Origin: Hyphomicrobiales bacterium
Lineage (GTDB): Bacteria > Pseudomonadota > Alphaproteobacteria > Rhizobiales > Rhizobiaceae
Reading direction: 5' to 3'
Assembly: GCA_900468065.1 (NCBI GenBank)
Contig: UBTA01000008.1
Span: 137,835-201,834 of the forward strand
DNA length: 64,000 nucleotides
Positions within the stretch are counted from its first letter, which is position 1; each line of letters opens with the position of its first letter. Shown piece after piece: positions 9,521 through 16,279 of the stretch. Under the pieces are notes generated by a model. That model searched no databases. It saw nothing but the letters and a program-made list of their open reading frames with translations, and was not told the DNA's origin. Made by a program: the position numbers and the translations under genes.

Positions 9521-9563
9521 ACGTCAGCGTTTGGAGGCTGTCAAAAAAAATTGAAACCGCGCC

Positions 9564-9588
9564 GGAACTTTTTTCCGGCAGGCCCGTT
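9564..9588 (+). promoter_or_regulatory. EcfG-type promoter before the candidate sRNA
   Basis: GGAAC (9564-9568), exactly 16 bases, then CGTT (9585-9588): a perfect match to the alphaproteobacterial general stress sigma factor site. The -35 sits inside a small inverted repeat (9561-9567/9573-9579). Transcription would begin near 9595. The ecfG gene is 2.5 kb away. Confidence 0.75.
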
Positions 9589-9594
9589 TATCCG

Positions 9595-9722
9595 ATGTCT
9601 GGATCGCCTTTGCATCGCCCCCAATGCAAAAGCCCCAACTACGATCCAGCATCCAACTCACACGCCCCCTCGGTGAGTTGCGAATATCAGCCAGTGCCTC
9701 CCCCAGGCGCTGGCTGTTTTTT
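9595..9722 (+). ncRNA. Candidate stress-induced small RNA with three C-rich hairpin loops
   Basis: The intergenic stretch between the kinase gene and the HWE kinase contains no convincing ORF but three consecutive hairpins. Hairpin 1: TTTGCAT/ATGCAAA (9609-9615/9624-9630), loop CGCCCCCA. Hairpin 2: CAACTCAC/GTGAGTTG (9654-9661/9673-9680), loop ACGCCCCCTCG. Hairpin 3: a 12-bp stem at 9688-9716 with a CCCCC loop and a U tail. C-rich single-stranded loops that could pair with Shine-Dalgarno sequences are a known design of rhizobial trans-acting sRNAs. The 5' end is inferred from the upstream EcfG box. Family membership was not established. Confidence 0.65.
9688..9722 (+). terminator. Strong intrinsic terminator
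   Basis: CAGCCAGTGCCT (9688-9699) and AGGCGCTGGCTG (9705-9716) pair with one wobble around CCCCC, followed by TTTTTT (9717-9722). It ends the candidate sRNA and also any read-through from the smo operon. Confidence 0.9.
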
Positions 9723-9777
9723 GCGTGTCCCAAGATGTTGATGAGTACTCTCGCCCCCGCGTCGCCGGCGTTCGGGA

Positions 9778-10797
9778 TCATTTATCGATGCTAGGGAGGA
9801 TTTCGTATTCCCGTGAGGGGATTGTCAGGTGATATTCTATCCGGTCGGGGGCCGTCAGATAGATGGCCCTGCCGCCGATTGCCACCGGCACGACACGCTC
9901 AAGGACGGTGCGTGCAAAGGTATGCTCATCCGCCTCACGCGTCGTAGCTGCCGGCGGCAGATGTTCGATCCAGGCCAGTTCGATGGCGCTGCTGTCATCC
10001 AGAATCGTTTCGAAACAATCGATCGACAGGGAGTTTACACCCGCAGAAATCGCGCCGTAAGAGGCGGAATTTACGATGAGCTCATGAAGAGCCAGCCCGA
10101 TGTGCAAGGTCGCATTCGGCGATAGATGCGCATTGATGCCCTTGATGGAAATCGGGGTTTCCGAGTCAGGCCAATAGGCACTGAACTGCCGTTCGGTCAG
10201 AGCAAACAGATAGGCGCCGCGCCAGCTGGAATCGGTGACGAGATCCTGGGAATAGGCGAGCGATTGGATGCGGCCGCGGAATTTGGTGAGAAAATAGTCC
10301 AGGGATAAAGCCTGACGCGCGGTCTGTGTTGCAATCCCCTGAATAATGGCAAGCAGGTTCTTCGACCGGTGGCTCAGTTCACGCAACAGGGTTTTCAGAA
10401 TGCGTTCCCGATGGCGGCTCTCGGATATGTCGGTGAAGACGCTGAGAATGCCACTCATCGGCGGCGTGTCGATCCGCTCGATGTCTATCCTGTAGGTCAG
10501 GATGCCGGCGTCATGTGGCAGGTCGATCTCCGTCGACGCGGACGTATCATTTTCGGTTACTTCCCGCTTCAGATTGGCTAGCCGGGCACCATTTTCCGCA
10601 CCAAAGACGTCTTCATCTGCCGCCGGTGCCGTTGCCAGCCGTTGCAACGCATCAGGCAGGTTCCCGGACAGTACAGTGTTGAGGTCATCCGATTGATAAA
10701 GATAGCCCAAGCCTGATTTCTTCAAAACCAGCTCCATCAGGACCAGGCTTATCTCCGGGCCGGTCGTGAAGGGGGCCGAACTGCCTGCATTGCCCAC
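9778..10797 (-). CDS. HWE-family sensor histidine kinase (PAS + HWE) of the stress locus
   Basis: 339-aa soluble-looking kinase. Residues 15-125 form a divergent PAS-like sensor. The phosphoacceptor H-box is LLRELSHRSKNLLAIIQ (His about 143). The ATP domain has the N-box HELIVNSASYGAI and the WIE motif in IELAWIEHLPP that gives HWE kinases their name. Such kinases next to phyR feed phosphate to PhyR to switch on the general stress response. The start is a GTG at 10797 preceded by GGAAGG; an in-frame ATG at 10737 is the alternative. The N-box is degenerate (VNSAS instead of TNAAK), so activity may be altered. Confidence 0.82.
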   Translation of the reverse strand: MGNAGSSAPFTTGPEISLVLMELVLKKSGLGYLYQSDDLNTVLSGNLPDALQRLATAPAADEDVFGAENGARLANLKREVTENDTSASTEIDLPHDAGILTYRIDIERIDTPPMSGILSVFTDISESRHRERILKTLLRELSHRSKNLLAIIQGIATQTARQALSLDYFLTKFRGRIQSLAYSQDLVTDSSWRGAYLFALTERQFSAYWPDSETPISIKGINAHLSPNATLHIGLALHELIVNSASYGAISAGVNSLSIDCFETILDDSSAIELAWIEHLPPAATTREADEHTFARTVLERVVPVAIGGRAIYLTAPDRIEYHLTIPSREYEILPSIDK

Positions 10798-10923
10798 GCG
10801 ATGCGCCTTCCATTCTCTGCTCGGTTACTTGCCGCAGGTTCTGCGGCAACGAAAACACGCCCCCGTCCGTCCGGTGTTCCGAGCGGACAGGGCCGGGCAT
10901 AGATATCGAGGTGCTTCGTTATG

Positions 10924-10993
10924 CGTGCGTTGCATCTTGCCTTCCGCGTCAACCGGCGAGACGGCTGATGCGGAAAGGCTGATGCAATGCACG
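10924..10993 (-). repeat. Long imperfect hairpin abutting the phyR stop codon
   Basis: Outer arms CGTGCGTTGCATC (10924-10936) and GATGCAATGCACG (10981-10993) match at 12 of 13 positions. Inner arms GCCTTCCGC (10939-10947) and GCGGAAAGGC (10970-10979) pair with a one-base bulge. The element begins at the base after the phyR stop and lies before the downstream kinase. There is no U run, so it may be an mRNA stabiliser or an intergenic repeat copy rather than a terminator. Confidence 0.65.
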
Positions 10994-11788
10994 TCAGGCC
11001 GCCGCCTTGGTGGATTCGTTGAAGAATAGCGCCTGGCTGATCAGCGCCTTGACCATATCCGGGTTAAACGGCTTGGTGACGAGGAACGTCGGTTCAGGCC
11101 GTTCACCGGTCAGAAGGCGTTCCGGGAATGCGGTGATGAAAATCACTGGAATGGCCGTGTTCTTCAAGATGTCGTTGACAGCGTCGATACCGGAGCTACC
11201 GTCGGCCAGCTGGATATCGGCAAGCACCATGCTTGGCCGCGTCGCGTTGAACAGGGCCACCGCCTCGTCACGGGTACGCGCAATGCCGGTGACCTTATGC
11301 CCGAGGCTCTCGACCATCTGTTCGATGTCGATCGCAATCAGCGGCTCGTCCTCGATGATCATAATGTCGGTCGCGACCTGACGCGAAATTTCCTCGGAGG
11401 CCCGTTCAAGCAGCTGGTTCATACCGCTCTCGGTGATGCTCAAAACTTCGGCCGCCTCGCTGGTACGGAAGCCTTCGACCGAAACGAGCAGAAACGCTTG
11501 CCGGGCGAGTGGTGAAACGGATGCGAGATTGATCGATGCCCGTTTTTCCCAGGCAAACGGCGAAACTGGTTCCGGGATCAAGACAGAGGATGAGCCGAAC
11601 AACTTGGTATACAGCTGAAAGAGAGCAACCCTGTCATTGCTTGCCTCAGGAAATATGGTGACATCTGCAATCAGCGCTTCCAGAACGGCTGCGACATAGG
11701 CGTCGCCCGAAGTCTGCGATCCAGTCAATGCGCGGGAGTACCGGCGCAAATAGGGCAGAAACGGAGCGATCCGGGTGGAAAGTGACAT
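10994..11788 (-). CDS. phyR: General stress response anti-anti-sigma regulator PhyR
   Basis: 264-aa response regulator with the reversed PhyR layout: an EcfG-like sigma mimic domain at residues 1-135 and a receiver domain at 138-255. The receiver has the acidic pocket IIEDEPL (146-148), phosphoacceptor Asp191 in VLADIQLADG, Thr in FITAFPE and Lys in LVTKPFN. When phosphorylated, PhyR binds NepR through the sigma-like domain and frees EcfG. It is divergent from nepR-ecfG, and a perfect EcfG promoter lies 49 bases upstream, implying positive feedback. Confidence 0.96.
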   Translation of the reverse strand: MSLSTRIAPFLPYLRRYSRALTGSQTSGDAYVAAVLEALIADVTIFPEASNDRVALFQLYTKLFGSSSVLIPEPVSPFAWEKRASINLASVSPLARQAFLLVSVEGFRTSEAAEVLSITESGMNQLLERASEEISRQVATDIMIIEDEPLIAIDIEQMVESLGHKVTGIARTRDEAVALFNATRPSMVLADIQLADGSSGIDAVNDILKNTAIPVIFITAFPERLLTGERPEPTFLVTKPFNPDMVKALISQALFFNESTKAAA

Positions 11789-11836
11789 ATAATAACTCCC
11801 TCAATCTGGCCGTGGTTCTGGCCATGACAGACAAGA

Positions 11837-11861
11837 AACGCGACCTGAAAAAAAAGGTTCC
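11837..11861 (-). promoter_or_regulatory. EcfG-type promoter of phyR
   Basis: Read on the minus strand: GGAAC (11861-11857), 16 bases, CGTT (11840-11837). Perfect consensus, correctly oriented toward phyR. Confidence 0.85.
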
Positions 11862-11868
11862 TTCCGGC

Positions 11869-11893
11869 GGAACAAATTTTTTCCCGGCGCATT
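11869..11893 (+). promoter_or_regulatory. Near-consensus EcfG promoter of nepR-ecfG
   Basis: GGAAC (11869-11873), 16 bases, then CATT (11890-11893), one mismatch from CGTT. It would start RNA about 30 bases before nepR, giving autoregulation of the sigma factor. It is arranged back-to-back with the phyR promoter. Confidence 0.65.
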
Positions 11894-11930
11894 CTATTGC
11901 CAGATGAACTGGTGAAGGTATTTTGACTTT

Positions 11931-12125
11931 ATGACCTACAAAACTGGGGCAGGGCGCGAGACGACGATGTCTGCGCGTACCGACAATCCAAACGCGCAGA
12001 TCGCTACAAAGCTCCGCGCGCTTTATCTTTCCGTTCAGGAAGAGGCTGTTCCGGACAGGTTCCTCGATCTGCTTGAGAAACTCGATGCAGTCGAGCGTCA
12101 ATCGATGCCGGATGTGGCAGAATGA
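11931..12125 (+). CDS. nepR: Anti-sigma factor NepR
   Basis: 64-aa cytoplasmic protein that holds EcfG inactive until PhyR~P binds it. The family core IATKLRALYLSVQEEAVPDR followed by FLDLLEKLD spans residues about 24-52 and would form the two helices that clamp sigma. An alternative in-frame ATG at 11967 leaves the core intact. The stop overlaps the ecfG start by ATGA (12122-12125), ensuring matched production of sigma and anti-sigma. Confidence 0.94.
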   Translation: MTYKTGAGRETTMSARTDNPNAQIATKLRALYLSVQEEAVPDRFLDLLEKLDAVERQSMPDVAE

Positions 12126-12688
12126 GTGGCGGAATGACGGAAGAAAAACCCAGTTTCAAGCGTGAAATGCTCGCAGCCCTTCCGAGCTTGCGCGCCTTTG
12201 CCATGTCGCTGATCGGCCGGCATGACCGCGCCGACGATTTGGTTCAAGATACCATCATGAAGGCGTGGGCCAAGCAGGACCACTTCGAGATGGGGACCAA
12301 TATGAAGGCGTGGCTTTTCACGATCCTTCGCAACGAACTCTACAGCCAGATGCGCAAGCGCGGCCGCGAAGTGCAGGACAGCGATGGTTATTTCACCGAG
12401 TCGCTGGCCCAGCACCCGGCGCAATATGGATCGCTGGATCTTCAGGATTTCAAGCGTGCTCTCGAAACGCTGCCGCCGGATCAGCGTGAGGCCATCATTC
12501 TCGTCGGCGCTTCCGGGTTTTCCTATGAGGAAGCAGCGGAAATCTGCGGCTGCGCGCTCGGGACGATCAAGAGCCGTGTCAACCGCGCCCGCCAGCGTCT
12601 TCAGGATATTCTTCAGGTGACGGGTGAAAACGAATATGGCCCGGACGCCACCTCGGCGCCGATCACCTCCAGGGCATTCGTTTCTTGA
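12122..12688 (+). CDS. ecfG: ECF15-type general stress sigma factor EcfG (RpoE2-like)
   Basis: 188-aa ECF sigma factor. Region 2 (residues 15-85) includes HDRADDLVQDTIMKAWAKQD and the DNA-melting helix; region 4 (about 105-165) includes LPPDQREAIILVGASGFSYE and the recognition helix ALGTIKSRVNRARQRL. It directs RNA polymerase to GGAAC-N16/17-CGTT sites, several of which occur close by. It is translationally coupled to nepR and divergent from phyR, the conserved arrangement in Rhizobiales. Confidence 0.95.
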   Translation: MSGGMTEEKPSFKREMLAALPSLRAFAMSLIGRHDRADDLVQDTIMKAWAKQDHFEMGTNMKAWLFTILRNELYSQMRKRGREVQDSDGYFTESLAQHPAQYGSLDLQDFKRALETLPPDQREAIILVGASGFSYEEAAEICGCALGTIKSRVNRARQRLQDILQVTGENEYGPDATSAPITSRAFVS

Positions 12689-12745
12689 CAGCGAATGCGC
12701 CGCTTTCCGGATGTCTTTTTTCTCAATATTCGGATGACGATCTTT

Positions 12746-12785
12746 GCGTGACGCAATCGTGACGAACGGCATGATTGCGTCGCGC
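12746..12785. repeat. Hairpin between ecfG and the second HWE kinase
   Basis: GACGCAATC (12750-12758) is perfectly matched by GATTGCGTC (12773-12781). Wobble and Watson-Crick pairs extend the stem inward by two and outward to about 12746/12785. No U tail. It is the only structure seen in the 185-bp gap; role unknown. Confidence 0.5.
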
Positions 12786-12873
12786 GCCACAATCGTGCAG
12801 ACACTGGACGAGGGCGCTGCGGAGGATTGGCAAAGTCGGCACAAACGGCGCCTCCGGCTGGGTGTGGAAATTC

Positions 12874-14376
12874 ATGAACCAACCAAACGATGATCAGGTT
12901 GCGGTAACGACCGTCTTGACCTCCACCCAGAGACTCGAGGTCCTGAAGAACGTTATCCCAGATATGGATAAACCGGACGCTGATTTTAGAAGCCTGGCGG
13001 AGATTGCTGCCGGTCTTTTCGACGCGCCGGTAGCGTTGATAAGTCTGATCGGTGCCACAGATCAGTGGTTCAAGGCTGCCGTCGGTACCGATGAGATGCA
13101 GGCGCCTGCCGCCGACTCGTTTTGCCTACACACGATCGCAGGACCTGCCGACGGTGCCTTGATCGTTGCGGATGCGGCGACCGATCCGCGTTTTTCCAGC
13201 CAGCCGCGTGTGGTTGCCGCGCCATTTCTACGATTCTATGCCGGTGTTCCGCTTCTCATCGACGATCAGCCCGTGGGAACGATCTGCGTTTTCGATGTCA
13301 AGCCGCGTCAGGAAATGCAGCCGCAACTCATAGTTCAACTGCAACGATTGTCCCATGTCGCGTCTTCCTTGTTCAAATTGAAGCACGAAGCGCATCAACG
13401 GGCGTTGAAGGAAGCGGCACTGTCGCGCGAAGAGCAGCGGCACGCGATGGCGCTCGATGCTGCCAATGTCGGCAGTTGGCTGTGGGATATCCGCTCCGGC
13501 AATGTTTCCTGCAATGAACCGATGTTGCGCATGTTTGGCATGAGGCCGGGCAAAACTGTCCAGGCCAGGGATATCTTTGGAGCCATTCATCCCGAAGACC
13601 GCATTGCAACGCTGTCAAAGCTGCGCGCGGCGATGGCGCAGGATGACGAATATGATGGAACGTTCCGGGTTGCTCAAAGCGGGCGCTGGCTGCTTGGACG
13701 CGGCCGCGTCCATGAACGTGACGCCAATGGTAAGCCAACACGTTTTCTCGGCATCAATATAGATGTCACTGAAGAGCAGGGATCGACGCAGCGAACCCGG
13801 CTTCTGCTGCGCGAGCTAAATCATCGGGTGAAGAACACGCTGGCTATGCTGCAATCTCTGGCGCGCCAGACGCTGCGCCAGACCAGCGATCCGCAGGAAT
13901 TCATGACGGCATTTGCTGGAAGGTTGCAGGCGATTTCCGAGGCGCATGGGTTGTTGTCGGATCATGAATGGGGTGCAATCCGTCTTTCGGCGCTCTTGGC
14001 CAAACAATTGGCACCGCATGTACGCGACTATGAAACGCAGATTGAAATTCATAAGGACGAGATTTTGCTTGGGCCGGACCAGGCCGTCGGGCTCGGGCTT
14101 GTCCTGCATGAGTTGGCAACCAATGCCGCTAAATATGGATCGCTTTCAGTTGCGCGAGGCAAGGTGGTGCTTACCGCGCGCAGTGTCGATGAAGACGGTC
14201 GCCGCATCCTGCATTTGACATGGACAGAGGTCGGCGGCCCGCCGGTTCAAGAACCAACGCGCCGCGGGTTTGGTTCGATCCTGATCGAGCGAAGCCTGGA
14301 CAAGGTGATGGGAAGCTCGGTCAAGGTCGAGTATCTGCCCGCTGGGTTGACGGCGATTGTCCGCCTTCCTCTTTGA
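12874..14376 (+). CDS. GAF-PAS HWE sensor histidine kinase
   Basis: 500-aa cytoplasmic sensor kinase. A GAF domain lies at residues 35-165 (VALISLIGATDQWFKAAVG, AGVPLLIDDQPVGTICVFD). A PAS domain lies at about 192-300 (NVGSWLWDIRSGNVSCNEP). The HWE kinase domain starts with LLLRELNHRVKNTLAMLQ, His317, followed by the N-box HELATNAAKYGSLS and LTWTEVGGP (WxE). No membrane segments, so it senses an internal signal. The start at 12874 gives MNQPNDDQ; the upstream extension is unlike protein. Placed after ecfG, it is a second candidate donor for PhyR. All core residues are intact, unlike the partner kinase at 9778-10797. Confidence 0.9.
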   Translation: MNQPNDDQVAVTTVLTSTQRLEVLKNVIPDMDKPDADFRSLAEIAAGLFDAPVALISLIGATDQWFKAAVGTDEMQAPAADSFCLHTIAGPADGALIVADAATDPRFSSQPRVVAAPFLRFYAGVPLLIDDQPVGTICVFDVKPRQEMQPQLIVQLQRLSHVASSLFKLKHEAHQRALKEAALSREEQRHAMALDAANVGSWLWDIRSGNVSCNEPMLRMFGMRPGKTVQARDIFGAIHPEDRIATLSKLRAAMAQDDEYDGTFRVAQSGRWLLGRGRVHERDANGKPTRFLGINIDVTEEQGSTQRTRLLLRELNHRVKNTLAMLQSLARQTLRQTSDPQEFMTAFAGRLQAISEAHGLLSDHEWGAIRLSALLAKQLAPHVRDYETQIEIHKDEILLGPDQAVGLGLVLHELATNAAKYGSLSVARGKVVLTARSVDEDGRRILHLTWTEVGGPPVQEPTRRGFGSILIERSLDKVMGSSVKVEYLPAGLTAIVRLPL

Positions 14377-14396
14377 GGGCTTTGTCCGTTTCCCGT

Positions 14397-14828
14397 TCAG
14401 CCATGATCCTTGTCGCCGGACTTCCGCATCAATCCTAAAATAGTGCCGGCACCGACTGCGAGACCGGCGGCCAGGAGCGGTTGTCTCCGGAAAAGGGTGA
14501 GCGCCGTGGCAATGGCAAAGGTGGTCTGCGCCTGCGACCGGCGGCGCTTGTCGGCGGCAATGCGCTGGTCGCGTGCATTAAGAGCATACATGATGCCAAC
14601 GATGACGAGTCCGATCACCAGGGAAACGGCGCCAAGAATAATCGTCGCCAGAACGGGCGTATAAACGGCACTCAGATAGATAGCGCCGGCCACCGCTGCG
14701 AAAATATAAGCTGTCAGGAAAAACAGCGATGCAACGAGCCACATTGCTCCGTTTCGCTTGTAGCGTGATACTGTGACGCCGACATCCGTCACCACGAGAG
14801 CCGAGAGCATTGCGGCCAAGGGACCCAT
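14397..14828 (-). CDS. Holin-like small inner-membrane protein
   Basis: 143 aa. Two adjacent hydrophobic hairpin segments (about residues 33-55 and 62-85, AMWLVASLFFLTAYIFAAVA and VLATIILGAVSLVIGLVIVG) are followed by a charged stretch and a weak C-terminal hydrophobic segment, resembling phage-holin-superfamily/YqjE-type membrane proteins. Start 14828 has GGAG upstream; the longer frame reads back through a hairpin. It lies downstream of the DUF883 gene in the same direction, and such pairs belong to the general stress regulon in relatives, so expression from the promoter at 15444-15468 is likely. Confidence 0.6.
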   Translation of the reverse strand: MGPLAAMLSALVVTDVGVTVSRYKRNGAMWLVASLFFLTAYIFAAVAGAIYLSAVYTPVLATIILGAVSLVIGLVIVGIMYALNARDQRIAADKRRRSQAQTTFAIATALTLFRRQPLLAAGLAVGAGTILGLMRKSGDKDHG

Positions 14829-14860
14829 TTTTTTCTCCAGATGGCAGAAGCAGATAAGGG

Positions 14861-14899
14861 AAAGGCTGGCCGTCAACGATGTTGCATTCGCCAGCCTTT
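14861..14899 (-). terminator. Hairpin between the DUF883 and holin-like genes
   Basis: Perfect 10-bp arms AAAGGCTGGC (14861-14870) and GCCAGCCTTT (14890-14899) with a 19-nt loop. Each strand ends in only three or four U residues, so termination would be partial and read-through to the holin-like gene is possible. Confidence 0.5.
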
Positions 14900-14945
14900 T
14901 ATGAGGTGGCAACCGCTACCGGCTGCCGCCCCGTCAATCCTGCTT

Positions 14946-15341
14946 CTAGCGGCGGATGAGGGCCGCGACGAGAAGGCCAAGCGCCGCGGCGGCGCCAAGG
15001 GTAGCAACGGGATGATCACGAACCGTGCGGCGAACCTGCTTCTCCGTTACGGAGTAGCGGCTGCGCAGTTCGGCAAACAGCGCTTCGCCATTTTCCAGAA
15101 GGTCCTGCAGACCAGCTTCGGCCTGATCGCGTGCATCGTGGGCACGCTCACGCACATCTCTGGATGCGTCAGAGGCTCTTGCGCGCACATCTTTCGATGC
15201 TTCTGCTCCGCGCTGTGAAAGGAGTTTTGCGAGCGCTGCGATCTCGTCGCGGATGTCGCTGATCTGATCTTCGATCGGTGCGTCGAGCAGGCTGCCATTG
15301 CGCTTCTTTGCGCTCGAGCCGGAAAAGAGACCTGTAGCCAT
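14946..15341 (-). CDS. DUF883 (ElaB/YqjD-like) membrane-anchored stress protein
   Basis: 131 aa. A long charged amphipathic/coiled-coil region (IEDQISDIRDEIAALAKLLS, then repeated ASDASRDVRERAHDARD) precedes a single C-terminal membrane anchor, VATLGAAAALGLLVAALIRR. This is the ElaB/YqjD layout; E. coli members bind ribosomes at the membrane in stationary phase. ATG 15341 has GGAG before it. A perfect EcfG promoter lies about 100 bases upstream, so it should be induced by general stress. Confidence 0.8.
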   Translation of the reverse strand: MATGLFSGSSAKKRNGSLLDAPIEDQISDIRDEIAALAKLLSQRGAEASKDVRARASDASRDVRERAHDARDQAEAGLQDLLENGEALFAELRSRYSVTEKQVRRTVRDHPVATLGAAAALGLLVAALIRR

Positions 15342-15443
15342 GGAGAAAGCTCCTTCATGCGGCGGAAGCGGGGCCAATGCCCGTCCCGGAGTGCGGTCGT
15401 ACCGACACGTGAGATCATCACCGTGTCAGCGGTTCACCACATC

Positions 15444-15468
15444 AACGCTCAAGGACGGGTTTGGTTCC
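15444..15468 (-). promoter_or_regulatory. EcfG-type promoter of the DUF883 gene
   Basis: On the minus strand GGAAC (15468-15464), 16 bases, CGTT (15447-15444). Perfect consensus oriented toward the DUF883 gene; predicted start near 15437. Confidence 0.8.
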
Positions 15469-15485
15469 ATCGCAGACGGCATAAC

Positions 15486-16274
15486 CTAATGGGCGGCCGT
15501 GTGCGGCAGGACGAAGGGCGTGTTGCTCACGGGGGTAGTGTTGACCCGCATGGCGCAGCCGAACACCGCTTCCATCACCGCATCTGTCATCACGTCGTTC
15601 GGATGCCCCGTTGCATGGACACGCCCGGCCTTCATCATGATCATCCGGTCGGCAAACATTGCCGTGAGGTTGAGGTCGTGCATGATGGCGATGACGCCAC
15701 CGCCGCGTTCGCAGAAATTGCGGGCGAGCCGCATGATTGTCAGCTGGTGGCGGATGTCGAGGCTTGATACGGGCTCGTCGAGCAGCAGGAAGGCAGGCTC
15801 GCCGTGCTGCACCGGCTCCCAGATCTGACACAGGGCGCGGGCAAGCTGCACGCGCTGCTGCTCGCCGCCGGAAAGCTCCTGGTAGAAGCGGCCGGCAAAA
15901 CCCGACAGGTCGACCGCCTCTAGCGCGTCGCGGGCGATCCGATCCGTTTCCCCAGCATCTGCCTTTGCTCCGACCGAGAGGCCCATGCGCACGATTTCGC
16001 GGACGGTGAAGGGAAAGGAGATGACGGTGGACTGTGGCAGCACCGCACGCTTCAGCGCCAGCTCCCATGGCTTTAGCGTCACAATATTGTGGCCGTTGAT
16101 GCTGACGGTGCCGTCATAGGGCAGTTCGCCGGCAATCGCCTTCAAGCTGGTGGTCTTGCCCGAGCCGTTGGGGCCGACGATGGCCGTCAATTGCCCGGCT
16201 TCGGCCTCGATGCTGACGCCGTGCAGGACCGGCTTGCCGGAAAGCCTGACAGATAGATTTGTGGCCTTGATCAT
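15486..16274 (-). CDS. hmuV: Haem ABC transporter ATP-binding protein HmuV
   Basis: 262-aa ATPase driving haem import through HmuU. Walker A GPNGSGKTT, signature ELSGGEQQRVQLARAL, Walker B AFLLLDEPVSSLD and the switch HDLN are all present. PQSTVISFPFTVREIVRMGL is characteristic of HmuV. Start at MIKATNLSVR (16274); an upstream in-frame ATG would overlap hmuU. Last gene of hmuPSTUV. Confidence 0.93.
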   Translation of the reverse strand: MIKATNLSVRLSGKPVLHGVSIEAEAGQLTAIVGPNGSGKTTSLKAIAGELPYDGTVSINGHNIVTLKPWELALKRAVLPQSTVISFPFTVREIVRMGLSVGAKADAGETDRIARDALEAVDLSGFAGRFYQELSGGEQQRVQLARALCQIWEPVQHGEPAFLLLDEPVSSLDIRHQLTIMRLARNFCERGGGVIAIMHDLNLTAMFADRMIMMKAGRVHATGHPNDVMTDAVMEAVFGCAMRVNTTPVSNTPFVLPHTAAH

Positions 16275-16279
16275 GGTCC

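Noticed and set aside
9487..9741. 84-codon frame covering the candidate sRNA region
   Set aside because: It begins inside the FGGY kinase, has no ribosome site, and runs through three hairpins and a terminator; an RNA gene explains the structure better.
10848..10880. Possible EcfG promoter (AACG...GTTCC) for the 9778-10797 kinase
   Set aside because: Spacing between the boxes is 24 bases instead of 16-17, so it cannot be a functional EcfG site.
10685..10900. Frameshifted N-terminal extension of the HWE kinase
   Set aside because: The overlapping frame shows no PAS-like sequence. The GTG at 10797 with GGAAGG upstream gives a complete protein.
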